Source: DATFDN01 sp963756545
GTDB lineage: Bacteria > Pseudomonadota > Alphaproteobacteria > Acetobacterales > Acetobacteraceae
DNA length: 64,000 bases
NCBI GenBank assembly: GCA_963756545.1
Contig: CAVWNY010000002.1
Location: forward strand, 661,526-725,525
Reading direction: 5' to 3'
Shown: positions 1 to 9,326 of the stretch, in pieces
Numbering within the stretch: the stretch's first letter is position 1
How the letters are laid out: every line of letters starts with the position of its first letter
Made by a program: the position numbers and the translations under genes
Notes under the pieces: generated by a model
Seen by the model: the letters and a program-made list of their open reading frames with translations, nothing else
What the model was told of the DNA's origin: nothing
The model's database searches: none

Positions 1-3000
1 GGCGATCTCGTACGCCGCCTTTTCGATCAGGAACAGCCGCAGCAACGCGGTCTCGGCCGCCTCGTCGGCGGACGGGGCCAGCGCGTGATAGCCAGCCAGA
101 AAGGCGGCGTTCACCCGGTCGAGGAACTCCGCCAGGAACCCCTCGCGCCGATCGTCGGCCAGATGCGGATGCGCCTCGCGGCTTTTGCGGCGCACGACGG
201 CGGCGGCGTAGTCGAAGGAGCGGATCACACCGGCGAGATCGCGCATCGGGCTGGTCTTGGCCCGCCGCTGCTCCAGCGGGCGGGCTGGCTCGCCTTCGAA
301 GTCGATGATGAACACGTCACCGGAGGAGACCAGCATCTGGCCGAGGTGCAAGTCGCCATGGATGCGCGTCAGCGGCGCCCCGGCGCCCCGGCGGGCGAGG
401 CTCCGGACCGCTCCGATCAACCGCCCGCGCGCGCGCCGCAACGCCTCCGATTCCGCGCCGGCCTGCGGTTCCAGTGCCGTCCGTGCACCTTCCAGGGCGC
501 GCAGCGCCGCGTCGACCTGCGCCTCGACATCCGTTGCCCAGCGGTTCAGCACGGCTTCACTCGCACGCTCGGGCGCGAAGTCCGTCACCTCGGTCGGACG
601 CGCCAGGACGACGTGCATCTCGCCCAGGCGCTGGCCGATGATGCTTGCGATCGCCTCGCCGTCGGCGAATTTCTCGGGCGGGGCCGGCTCCGCCTCGGTA
701 TCGCCGGCCGGCGAGAGATCGGAAAGCGCGCGCATCATCCAGTCCAGCATCCACGTCCAGGCGTCGCCCTGATTTCGGATGAATGCCTGCGCGATCGCCA
801 GCGTGTGACGCGTGCCATCGGGACCGACGCGCACCATCTCGCCCAGCAGCGCCGGTGTGTGCGCGAAGCCCTGCTCGGTCAGATACCGGCCCATCTCCGC
901 CTCCGGGTGGGGGCCGCCGATGACGCGGCGGAACAGCTTCAGCATCGCCGTATCGCCCACGATCAGCGAGCTGTTGGACTGCTCCGCCGATAGCCAATTG
1001 ATGTCGGCGTCCGGCGCCAGATTGACGTCCCTCATCTTCTCGGTCGGCTCGAAACGGATCTCGCCCCCCTCGGCCGGCAGACGCGAGCCCTCGGCGAAGC
1101 CGTGCATCACCGAACGCACGAAGGCCGGAAGCGCGAAGCCGTCGGTCAACAACCCCACCCGGCTCGCCCGGCGGACGCGGGCGAGCGCGAGCTGCGCGGG
1201 CAGTGGCGCGCTTGTCGCCTCATCCTCCCACAGCACCGCCAACGGCAGCAGCCAGCGCGACGCGGTCGCGTGGCCGCCAGATCCAGCCGTCTCGATCTCC
1301 GCCAGCAGCAGCTCGCGCTCGGCGCCGGGGAGCACCATAATCGTGGCGAGCTTCGCACCGCTCAGCGTCTGATCCTTGGCGGCGAACCAGCGTCGGACGG
1401 AGAGGTAGGCGGGGAGTACATCCCGCTCCATCACAACGCGCTGCTCGCTCAGCGCATCGGCCAGGCAACGGCGGACGACGATGGTCTGATATTCGGGCAT
1501 GGGCTCCGGCGCGGGCGTGTGCCCCGAGGGCCACTCCGCCTCCCTGTCTAGAAGGAACCAATAAAAACCGTACGGCGGCAAGGTCAGTAGGTAAGAAAGC
1601 TGCCCGACCGGCGGAAACACCGATCCGCCGTTCAGCTCGACAGGCGTGCGGCCCGCGAATTCCGAAAGGTCAACCTCCACCGCCTGCGGCGTGCGCGCCA
1701 GGTTGGCGACGCAGAGGAGCGTCTCCTCCTGGTGTTCGCGCAGATAGGCAAGCACTTTCCGATTTTTCGGATAGAGCAGCCGGAACGTCCCCCGCCCGAA
1801 GGCGCGGTGCCGGCCTCGCACCGCGAGCACCCGGCGCGTCCAGTTCAGCAGCGAATGCGGGTCGCGGTCCTGCGCCTCCACGTTCACCGCCTCGAAGCCG
1901 TAGATCGGGTCCATGATCGGCGGCAGCACGAGCGAGGCGGGGTCGGCGCGGGAGAAGCCGCCGTTGCGGTCGGGCGACCACTGCATCGGCGTGCGCACGC
2001 CGTCGCGGTCTCCCAAGTGGAAGTTGTCTCCCATGCCGATCTCGTCGCCGTAGTAGATGACCGGCGTTCCGGGCATCGACAGCAGCAGGTAGTTCAGCAG
2101 CTCCACGCGCCGGCGGTCGCGTTCCATCAGCGGCGAGAGGCGGCGGCGGATGCCGAGATTGATTCGCGCGCGCCGGTCGGCGGCGTAGGTCTCCCACAAA
2201 TAGTCGCGCTCGGCGTTGGTGACCATCTCCAGCGTCAGCTCGTCGTGGTTGCGCAGGAAGATGGCCCATTGGCAGGCTTCGGGGATGTCGGGCGTCTGAC
2301 GAAGGATATCGGTGATCGGGAAGCGGTCCTCCCGCGCGATCGCCATGTACATGCGTGGCATGAGCGGGAAATGAAACGCCATGTGGCACTCGTCGCCGGC
2401 GCCAAAATACTCCTTGACGTCCTCCGGCCACTGGTTGGCCTCGGCGAGCAGCATCCGATCGGGATAGTGCGCGTCCACGGCGGCGCGTACCTTGCGCAGT
2501 ACGGCATGCGTCTCGGGCAGGTTCTCGTTGTTCGTGCCCTCGCGCTCGACCAGGTACGGCACGGCATCGAGCCGCAGCCCGTCCACGCCAAGATCGAGCC
2601 AGAAGCGCATCACGGAGAGCACCTCGCGCAGCACGCGCGGGTTGTCGTAATTGAGGTCCGGCTGGTGAGCATAAAAGCGGTGCCAGTAAAACGCCCCGGC
2701 CTCGACATCCCAGGACCAGTTCGACTTCTGAGTGTCGACGAATATAACCCGCGTGTCGCCATAGCGCTGGTCTGTGTCGGACCACACGTAGAAATCGCGG
2801 TGGCTCGATCCCCGCCGGGCGCGGCGGGCGCGCTGGAACCAGGGGTGCTGGTCGGAGGTGTGATTCACCACCAGTTCGGTGATCACCCGCAGCCCGCGCT
2901 TGTGCGCGGCGTGGATGAACCGCCGTACATCGGCCAGCGTGCCGTAGTCGGGATGCACGCCGCGATAGTCGCTGATGTCGTAGCCGTCGTCGAGCCGCGG

Positions 3001-3222
3001 CGAAGGATAGAAAGGCAGCAGCCACACCGCCGTAACGCCGAGGCCCGCGATGTAATCGAGCTTCGCTAGCAGCCCGGCAAAGTCACCCACCCCATCGTTG
3101 TTGGCATCAAAGAGCGACTTCACATGCAGTTGATAGACGATCGCGTCCTTGTACCAAAGATAATCGTCCTGGGCGGTTTCGGCCGCCGGCGAAGGCAGCG
3201 GCCGCGCGATGGGTGCGTTCAT
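1..3222 (-). CDS. treS: Trehalose synthase fused to maltokinase (3' end outside window)
   Basis: This enzyme interconverts maltose and trehalose in its N-terminal GH13 half and phosphorylates maltose to maltose-1-phosphate in its C-terminal kinase half, feeding GlgE. The frame is open from an ATG at 3222 to the left window edge, about 1074 codons. Residues 1 to ~545 are TreS-like: DGLRLDAVPYL holds the nucleophile Asp near 219, LLAEANQWPED the acid near 258, and RNHDEL lies near 325. The aminoglycoside-phosphotransferase-like kinase half shows HGDLHLGQ near 951 and IDFEGEP near 970. Fused family members are usually around 1100 residues (recalled), so only a short tail should be missing. The start overlaps the glgE stop by 4 bp (ATGA), indicating translational coupling. 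Identity is confident; the missing C-terminus cannot be judged. Confidence 0.93.
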   Translation of the reverse strand, partial: MNAPIARPLPSPAAETAQDDYLWYKDAIVYQLHVKSLFDANNDGVGDFAGLLAKLDYIAGLGVTAVWLLPFYPSPRLDDGYDISDYRGVHPDYGTLADVRRFIHAAHKRGLRVITELVVNHTSDQHPWFQRARRARRGSSHRDFYVWSDTDQRYGDTRVIFVDTQKSNWSWDVEAGAFYWHRFYAHQPDLNYDNPRVLREVLSVMRFWLDLGVDGLRLDAVPYLVEREGTNNENLPETHAVLRKVRAAVDAHYPDRMLLAEANQWPEDVKEYFGAGDECHMAFHFPLMPRMYMAIAREDRFPITDILRQTPDIPEACQWAIFLRNHDELTLEMVTNAERDYLWETYAADRRARINLGIRRRLSPLMERDRRRVELLNYLLLSMPGTPVIYYGDEIGMGDNFHLGDRDGVRTPMQWSPDRNGGFSRADPASLVLPPIMDPIYGFEAVNVEAQDRDPHSLLNWTRRVLAVRGRHRAFGRGTFRLLYPKNRKVLAYLREHQEETLLCVANLARTPQAVEVDLSEFAGRTPVELNGGSVFPPVGQLSYLLTLPPYGFYWFLLDREAEWPSGHTPAPEPMPEYQTIVVRRCLADALSEQRVVMERDVLPAYLSVRRWFAAKDQTLSGAKLATIMVLPGAERELLLAEIETAGSGGHATASRWLLPLAVLWEDEATSAPLPAQLALARVRRASRVGLLTDGFALPAFVRSVMHGFAEGSRLPAEGGEIRFEPTEKMRDVNLAPDADINWLSAEQSNSSLIVGDTAMLKLFRRVIGGPHPEAEMGRYLTEQGFAHTPALLGEMVRVGPDGTRHTLAIAQAFIRNQGDAWTWMLDWMMRALSDLSPAGDTEAEPAPPEKFADGEAIASIIGQRLGEMHVVLARPTEVTDFAPERASEAVLNRWATDVEAQVDAALRALEGARTALEPQAGAESEALRRARGRLIGAVRSLARRGAGAPLTRIHGDLHLGQMLVSSGDVFIIDFEGEPARPLEQRRAKTSPMRDLAGVIRSFDYAAAVVRRKSREAHPHLADDRREGFLAEFLDRVNAAFLAGYHALAPSADEAAETALLRLFLIEKAAYEIA

Positions 3223-6200
3223 GCGCCGCCCGGCGGGTTCAGGCGCCAGATGGCGAACGGCAGATCGGCGGGATCGAGGCGGATGCGCTGGATCTTGCCC
3301 TGCCAAGTGAACCGGCTGCCGCGCATCAGGTCCTCCGCCGCGATCGCCGCATCGTCGGGCAGCCCCCATTCCCACAGCGGCACCTCGATCTCCGCGTCCT
3401 GCACACGATGCGGGTCGAAGCTCACGGCGACAAAGACCATCGCGCGTCCGCCGGCGGGTGCCATCTTTCCGAACAACAGCACCTGATCATTCAAGGCGTT
3501 GTAGAACCGCACGCCGAGATGCGAATGCAGTGCCGGGTTGGCGCGCCGTATGCGGTTCAGTGCCGCGATCTCAGCGCGAATGTTGCCGGGCGCATCCCAG
3601 TCGCGCACGCGCACCTCGTATTTTTCGGAATCGAGATACTCCTCACGTCCCGGCAATGGCGCCGCCTCGCAGAGCTCGAAGCCGGAATAGAGCCCCCACA
3701 AGCCCGACAACGTGGCGGCGAGCGCCGCGCGAATCAGAAATCCGGGGCGCCCGGAGCCTTGCAGGAAGATCGGGTTGATGTCCGGCGTGTTGACGAAGAA
3801 GTTCGGGCGAAAAAAATCGCGCACCGGCGCGGCGTTCAGTTCGGTCAAGTACTCCGTAATCTCCTGCTTCGTGTTGCGCCAAGTAAAATAAGTGTATGAC
3901 TGGGTGAAGCCGATCTTGCCCAGCCGGTACATCATCTTCGGCCGGGTGAACGCCTCCGCGAAAAAGATCACCCCGGCATCCCGCGACCGGATATCCTCGA
4001 TCAGCCAGTGCCAGAACGTCAGCGGCTTGGTATGGGGGTTGTCCACGCGGAAGATCCGTACCCCCTGCTCGACCCAGAATCGCACCACGTCGCGCAGCGC
4101 CAGCCACAAATCCGGGATCGCCGCTTCGGCGTAGAACTCCACGTTGACGATGTCCTGGTACCTCTTGGGAGGATTCTCGGCATAGCGGATCGAGCCGTCG
4201 GGGCGCCAGCGGAACCACTCCGGATGTTCGCGAATCCACGGATGGTCAAGCGAGCACTGGATCGCGAAATCGAGCGCGATCTCCAGGCCGTGCCGGTACG
4301 CCGCGGCCAGCAGGTCCCGGAAATCTTCCAGCGTGCCGAGCGCGGGGTCGATCGCGTCATGCCCGCCCTGCTCGGCGCCGATGGCATACGGGCTGCCGAC
4401 GTCTCCCTCGGCTGCGGAAACGGCGTTGTTGCGGCCCTTGCGGTTGGTGTGGCCGATCGGATGGACCGGCGGGAAATACAGCACGTCGAAGCCCATCGCG
4501 CGGATACGCGGCAGTTCCCCGACCACACCGGCGAAGGTGCCGGGCCGCGCCGGATCGCGGGTCGCCGAACGGGGAAACATCTCGTACCAGCTCGCGAAGG
4601 CGGCTTGGGCGCGATCGGCGTCCAGCGGCAACTCGGCGTGGCGCGTCAGGAACGGGCGATGCTGGCCGTGAGCGACCGCCCGCTCGGTGTCGCCGTCCAG
4701 CAGGATCGCGACCCGCTGCGCCGTATCCGCCGGCTCCAGCGTGTCCGCCACGGCGGCGATCGCCGCGCGGGCGTCTTCCGGCGCCCCCCGCGCGATCTCG
4801 CGCAGCAGCCGCCGGCCCTCCTCGGCCTCGAGCGTCAATTCTTGCTCGGCGTCGCGTTTGCGGATCAGGTCGCGGCGGAACGTCCCCCACTCGTCCCACC
4901 ACGCCGCGATGGTGAACAGATGCCGGCCGACGCGGAACGGCGTGAACGTGGCGGCCCAGCGATCGTTCTCCACGAGGCGCATCGGCACGCGCCGCCACCC
5001 CGCCTCGTCGCCGCAGCGCCACAGCACCTCCGCCGCCAGCACCTCGTGCCCGTCGGCGAGGATGTCCGCTTCGATCTGGACCGGGTCGCCCGCAAGGCGC
5101 TTGACGGGGAAGGCCCCCTCGTCCACCACCGGGGTCACGGCCTCGATCGCGAGGCGCGGCGCGGCCGCGGCCGCGGCCGCGGCGGCGCCGTGTGCCCCGC
5201 GTCCCCACGGCGTGAGCACGTCGGGAACGCGCTCGAAGCCCGCCAGCCGCACCTCGCCCGGCGCAAGGGGCCGCTCCAGCTCCAGCCGCCCGTTCACCGG
5301 CGTTGGTCGGTCGAACGAAGCGCCGGCGGCGGACGGAAGTGGAATGAGCGGGATGTCGAGATCCGCATTGTGCGTCAGGTCCGGGTTGAGCACCACCAGC
5401 AGTGCCCGCGCCGCCTGGCGGATATCAGGGGCATCGACGCGCAGCAGCGCGGTCGCGCGCGCGTCGGGTCCGGTCAAAGCCCGCAACTCCCCGTCCGACC
5501 ACGTCGCGGCAACGCGGTCGGCGAGGCGGTTCGCATCACGCACCGCGTCGGTAAGGTCGAGCGCCGTCTCCTGGCGGGCGCGCTCGAAATCCTGCGGCCC
5601 GGCCCGCGCCGCGTCGAACGCACGACGAGTTCGCGTACTCGAAGCCCATCGGCACCAGCATCCCGCTGCCCAGCGCGGCGGCCAGCGTGAGGGCACGGCG
5701 ATAGGCGGCGGCGACATCGGCGCGCGGGTCGAGCCGCGGGGCGAGCCGGTCGGCGAAAGACGGCTCGAGCGAGGCAAGCGCAGGCGCGACGGCGTGCAAC
5801 GCGCTCGACTCGTCGACTAGCCAGCTCGCCCGCCCGTCCCACCACGCGAGCGAGGATGCCACCCGGTCGAAGCCGACACCGACGAGCCGCTCCAGCGCCT
5901 CGCGCGCCACCCCTGGTGTCCAGGCGACAAACAGCGTGTCGGACGCCGCCTCGCGCACCGCCGCGATGACCTGACGCCAGACGACGGCGGGCACGCGGTC
6001 GGGACGCAGGCAGCGGAATCCCTTGACCCCGGCGCATGCCAGCCGCCCAAGCCGGTCGGCCCACCAGGCACCCAACGCCGCGGCCGCGGCCGGATCGTTG
6101 AAGCGTGCCTCGGCGGCATCGCGCCGAGGCGGGCGGCGTCGCGGGTCGGGTGGCTCGGACAGCGCCTCCTCGGGCTCGAACCACGCCGGCTCGCGGGCGC

Positions 6201-6501
6201 GCAGCAGGGCGCTCGCCGCCACCCGATCCAGCACCACGTCAAGCACGAAACCAAGTTCGTGCGCCGCGCACGCCTCGGCGAGCCGGGAGATGGCGGCGTC
6301 CGCATCCGTCTCGGCGCCGAGTGCCGGGTTCAGCGTCTCATGGTCGGCCGAGAGGAAGATGTCGCCCGCGATGGCGGGGGCGAACAGCGGCGCGGTGCCC
6401 ACATGGTCGAAACCCATCGCCCGGCAGCGGGCCAAATGACGCGGCCATTCCTCAAGCGGTCCCGCCACCAGCGGATGCAGGTGATAGATTTTCGGGGCCA
6501 T
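3219..6501 (-). CDS. glgE: Alpha-1,4-glucan:maltose-1-phosphate maltosyltransferase, one-base frameshift
   Basis: GlgE transfers maltosyl units from maltose-1-phosphate to alpha-glucan chains. The C-terminal part has the family signature FPPVHPIGHTNRKGRNN, the nucleophile stretch RIFRVDNPHTKP (near residue 820) and FFAEAFTRPKMM with the general acid. An additional GH13-like N-terminal region (about residues 1-300, starting MAPKIYHLHPLVAGP) makes this the long, roughly 1090-residue form. The N-terminal part (6501 to ~5630) and the C-terminal part are in different frames. Dropping one T of the TT at 5630-5631 joins MGFEYA to TRRAFDAARAG, and the 3283 bp span is 3 x 1094 + 1, so a single inserted base explains it. 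A GC-only run at ~5160-5187 encodes a poly-alanine linker. The start at 6501 was chosen for the family-like N-terminus; GAGGAG lies 12 nt upstream. It is translationally coupled to the downstream treS fusion. Confidence 0.85.
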
Positions 6502-6736
6502 GCGTCGGGGCGACTCCTCGGTGTGCCCCATGGTGGGGTTGCCGGACCTCCTAGGCGACACGGCGGGGACTCACAACTGCGCCAACTGGCCGATGGGTGC
6601 CGCCGGATGCTCATGCGCCGGGGAAGCCAGAGCGCGAGATCGGGAAAACATCTTTCCAGCAGACCGAGGGGAACCGCCCTCCTTGCCATAGAGGCCCGAC
6701 GCGCGGAAGGTCTCCCCTTCGGCACAGGATGGTCAC

Positions 6737-7078
6737 ATGGCCCTGAAACGCATGGTGCTTGAGATCGGCATGGGAACCGATATTCACGGCGCCGATCCGA
6801 CCAAGGCCGCCATCCGTGCCTTACGCGACGCGCTCTGGCACAATTCCCTCAGCGTCGCCGATGCCGTGGGGCTCCCCGTTGACGCCATGCAGGTGGAGGT
6901 CACGATCGGGGTTCCACGTTCCGATCGCGTGGACGCCGAGGCCATCCGCGCCGTGCTGCCGCACGGCACCGGAACCGTCCGCGTCGTCGAGGGCGGCCTC
7001 GAAATCCCGAACGACGCGGGAACGGATTCCACCTTGATCGCCAATGCCGCCGCGATCGTGCGGCTCGACATCGCGTAG
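6737..7078 (+). CDS. Lin0512 family protein, first of a tandem pair
   Basis: This is a 113-residue protein of the Lin0512 family, whose biochemical function I do not know. The N-terminus has the family pattern LEIGMGTDIHGADPTKAA followed by RALRDALWHNSL. The middle has EVTIGVPR and the end LPHGTGTVRVVEGGLEI. The next gene is a diverged paralogue with the same architecture, so the pair arose by tandem duplication or works as a heteromer. AGGATGG ends 4 nt before the ATG. It is the first gene of a tight five-gene run (gaps of 9 and 20 bp, a 4 bp overlap, then 30 bp). Family membership is a recognition from conserved motifs; the role is open. The 235 bp upstream shows no gene that I can recognise. 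Confidence 0.8.
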   Translation: MALKRMVLEIGMGTDIHGADPTKAAIRALRDALWHNSLSVADAVGLPVDAMQVEVTIGVPRSDRVDAEAIRAVLPHGTGTVRVVEGGLEIPNDAGTDSTLIANAAAIVRLDIA

Positions 7079-7087
7079 GAGCGAACC

Positions 7088-7447
7088 ATGGCTGCCAAGC
7101 GCGTCATCCTTGAACTCGGCGCCGGCAACGACCTGCATGGCGGCGACTACACCAAGGCCGCCGTGCGGGCGGTGCAGGACGCGATCCACCACAGCTCGCT
7201 CACCCTGATCCGCACGCTGGGGCTCAAATCGCGCGCGATGCGGGTCGAGGTGACGATCGGCGTGCAGCGGCCCGAGCGTGTCGATCGGGCCGTGGTGCAA
7301 GCCGCGCTGCCCCATGGCACGGTCACGGTGAACGTCGTGAAGGGCGGGCTTGACGTCGCTCAAGAAGACTCCGGTGATAGCGCCGTCATCGCCAGCGCCG
7401 CCATCGCGGTGCGGCTCGATCTGCCGCAAGCATCAGTGCGGCGTTAG
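7088..7447 (+). CDS. Lin0512 family protein, second of a tandem pair
   Basis: This 119-residue paralogue of the preceding gene begins MAAKRVILELGAGNDLHGGD, with TKAAVRAVQDAIHHSSL, then EVTIGVQRPERVD and LPHGTVTVNVVKGGLDV. The shared ELGxGxDLHGxDxTKAA block and the LPHGT block align without gaps to the first copy. The C-terminus is slightly longer and basic (SVRR). It starts 9 bp after the previous stop with AGGAGCG just upstream of the ATG, so the two are almost certainly co-translated. No signal peptide or membrane segment is visible, so it should be cytoplasmic. The function is unknown; linkage to a ureohydrolase and an esterase-like protein suggests a role in breakdown of a small nitrogenous or ester compound, which is inference only. 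Confidence 0.8.
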   Translation: MAAKRVILELGAGNDLHGGDYTKAAVRAVQDAIHHSSLTLIRTLGLKSRAMRVEVTIGVQRPERVDRAVVQAALPHGTVTVNVVKGGLDVAQEDSGDSAVIASAAIAVRLDLPQASVRR

Positions 7448-7467
7448 CGAACCGGGGGGAACACGCC

Positions 7468-8301
7468 ATGCCACCCAGCAGCCACGCTTTCACCACCCTG
7501 GATCGGCCCTATCGCGACACACTCCTGGCCCGCCTGTTCACGCCCAAAGGCGCCGGCCCGTTCCCCGCCGTCGTCGACATTCACGGCGGCGCGTGGTGCG
7601 CGGGTGACCTCGCTGACGGCCAGGAACGCAACGAGGCACTGGCTGGCGCCGGTTTCGTCGTCGCGGCCATCAACTTCCGTCACGGCTTGGACGGCTACCC
7701 GACCTCGCTCGCCGACATCAATTACGCCATCCGCTGGATGAAGGCCCACGCCGCCGAGCTGCGCGCGCGCCCGGACCGGATCGGGCTGTCCGGCAACTCC
7801 AGCGGCGGGCACCTCGCGATGCTCGCCGCCATGCGGCCGAACGATTCGCGCTACGCAGCAATTCCGCTCCCCGATGTGGATGCGACCGTGCGATGCGTCG
7901 CCATGCTCTGGCCCGTCATCAACCCGCTCTCGCGCTACCGCCATGCGCTGCGCAGCCGCGACAGCGCCAACCCGCCCACCTGGGTCGGCGATATTCCCGA
8001 GCGTCACGACCGCTACTGGCGCACCGAGGCGGCGATGTCGGAGGGCAATCCCTTGCTGGCGCTGGAACGAGGCGAGACGCTCGCCCTTCCGCCCGCGCTT
8101 TGGGTCCAGGGAAGGCCCGACCCGGTGCACGACTACCACGATCCCGACAGCGCGTTTCCCGGCAATGAGCCGGAACGTTTCATCGCCGCCTACCGACGCG
8201 CGGGCGGCGCGATCGATCTGGTGGATGTCGAGCAGGCGAACCGAGCGACGGGCCGGACGATCGACTACCTCGTCGCCTTCTTTCGCCGGCATCTCGCATG
8301 A
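7468..8301 (+). CDS. Alpha/beta hydrolase (esterase/lipase or arylformamidase-like)
   Basis: This is a 277-residue alpha/beta-hydrolase-fold protein. It has the oxyanion-hole block VVDIHGGAWCAGD near residues 34-45 and the nucleophile elbow GLSGNSSGGHLA near 108-119, fitting the HGG-type esterase group (hormone-sensitive-lipase and arylformamidase relatives). A late Asp (GRPDPVHDYHD) is a candidate triad member, but no convincing catalytic His is obvious near the C-terminus, so the triad is not fully assigned. No export signal is seen. It sits between the Lin0512 pair and the ureohydrolase gene, and its stop overlaps the next start by 4 bp (ATGA at 8298). That arrangement implies a shared pathway, perhaps hydrolysis of an ester or amide upstream of the guanidino or agmatinase-type step. 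The substrate is not known. Confidence 0.82.
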   Translation: MPPSSHAFTTLDRPYRDTLLARLFTPKGAGPFPAVVDIHGGAWCAGDLADGQERNEALAGAGFVVAAINFRHGLDGYPTSLADINYAIRWMKAHAAELRARPDRIGLSGNSSGGHLAMLAAMRPNDSRYAAIPLPDVDATVRCVAMLWPVINPLSRYRHALRSRDSANPPTWVGDIPERHDRYWRTEAAMSEGNPLLALERGETLALPPALWVQGRPDPVHDYHDPDSAFPGNEPERFIAAYRRAGGAIDLVDVEQANRATGRTIDYLVAFFRRHLA

Positions 8302-9296
8302 TCAAGCAGCCGGCCAAATACGCCGACCTCGCCGATCCGCAAGCCCGGCCGCGCTACTCCGGCATCGCGACGTTCTTCCGCACGCCGCACACGGAAGACC
8401 TCGGCGAGGTCGACGTGGGCCTGATCGGTGTTCCCTTCGATGGCGGCGTGACCAACCGCTCCGGCACCCGTCACGGCCCGCGCGCCGTGCGGGAACAATC
8501 CGCGCTGCTGCGCCGGATCAACGCTGCGACCGGCATCGCGCCGTTCGCGACGGCGCGCGTGCGCGACCTTGGCGATTGCTGGATCGAGCAGCCGTACGAA
8601 CTCACGGGCGCGCTCGACGAGATCGCGGCGTTCTACCGCGCGGTGGTGGGCGCGGGCGTCACCCCGGTCTCGGTTGGCGGCGACCACGCCATCAGCTTCC
8701 CCATCCTGCGCGCGGTCGGCGCCGCCCGCCCGGTCGGCATGATCCACGTCGATGCCCATTGCGATACCGGCGACGACTATCTCGGCTCACGCTTTCACCA
8801 CGGCGCCCCGTTTCGCCGCGCGGTGGAGGCGGGCGTGCTCGATCCCAAACGCGCCATCCAAATTGGCATTCGCGGCACCACCAACGATCCCGAAATGTGG
8901 GGCTTCAGCCAATCCAGCGGGATGCGCGTGCTGCCGATGGACGAACTGCACGACAAGGGCTGGCGCTTCGCGGCCGAGGAGGCCCGCCGGGTCGCGGGGA
9001 ATGGTCCGGTCTATCTCTCCTTCGACATCGACGGCCTCGACCCCGCCGAGGCCCCCGGCACCGGCACCCCCGAAGCGGGCGGCATCCACGCCATCGAGGC
9101 TATCCGGCTGCTGCGCGCGCTGCGCGGCCTGGACTTCGTGGGCGGCGACCTGGTCGAGGTTTCGCCCCCGTTCGACACGGGCACGATCACCGCATTCAAC
9201 GGCGCCTCGATCCTGTTCGAGATCCTCTGCCTTGTGGTCGAGGCCCGCGCGGGACGCGCCCGCACTGGCGCCGCGTCGCAGCGGCGGGCAGACTAA
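8298..9296 (+). CDS. Agmatinase/arginase (ureohydrolase) family protein
   Basis: This 332-residue ureohydrolase should cleave a guanidino compound to urea and an amine using a dinuclear Mn centre. All ligand motifs are present: GGDHAISFP (His), HVDAHCDTGD (Asp-His-Asp) and SFDIDGLDPAEAPGTGTPE (paired Asp). The N-terminal PFDGGVTNRSGTRHGPRA is typical of agmatinase, guanidinobutyrase and guanidinopropionase enzymes, which cannot be separated by eye. It overlaps the hydrolase gene by 4 bp and precedes an alcohol dehydrogenase by 30 bp. Because the neighbours are not polyamine genes (no arginine decarboxylase or putrescine genes nearby), I would not call it speB; the real substrate may be another guanidine. 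The C-terminal tail after LVVEARAG is basic and probably disordered. Confidence 0.88.
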   Translation: MIKQPAKYADLADPQARPRYSGIATFFRTPHTEDLGEVDVGLIGVPFDGGVTNRSGTRHGPRAVREQSALLRRINAATGIAPFATARVRDLGDCWIEQPYELTGALDEIAAFYRAVVGAGVTPVSVGGDHAISFPILRAVGAARPVGMIHVDAHCDTGDDYLGSRFHHGAPFRRAVEAGVLDPKRAIQIGIRGTTNDPEMWGFSQSSGMRVLPMDELHDKGWRFAAEEARRVAGNGPVYLSFDIDGLDPAEAPGTGTPEAGGIHAIEAIRLLRALRGLDFVGGDLVEVSPPFDTGTITAFNGASILFEILCLVVEARAGRARTGAASQRRAD

Positions 9297-9326
9297 TCCG
9301 AAGCGACCCGAACGGAGGAAGCGACC

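Noticed and set aside
3219..5690. Long plus-strand frames antisense to glgE
   Set aside because: Composition is that of a shadow and no domain is visible, while the minus strand has clear GlgE motifs.
8298..9296. Calling the ureohydrolase speB
   Set aside because: Motifs cannot separate agmatinase from guanidinobutyrase and related enzymes, and the neighbours are not polyamine genes.
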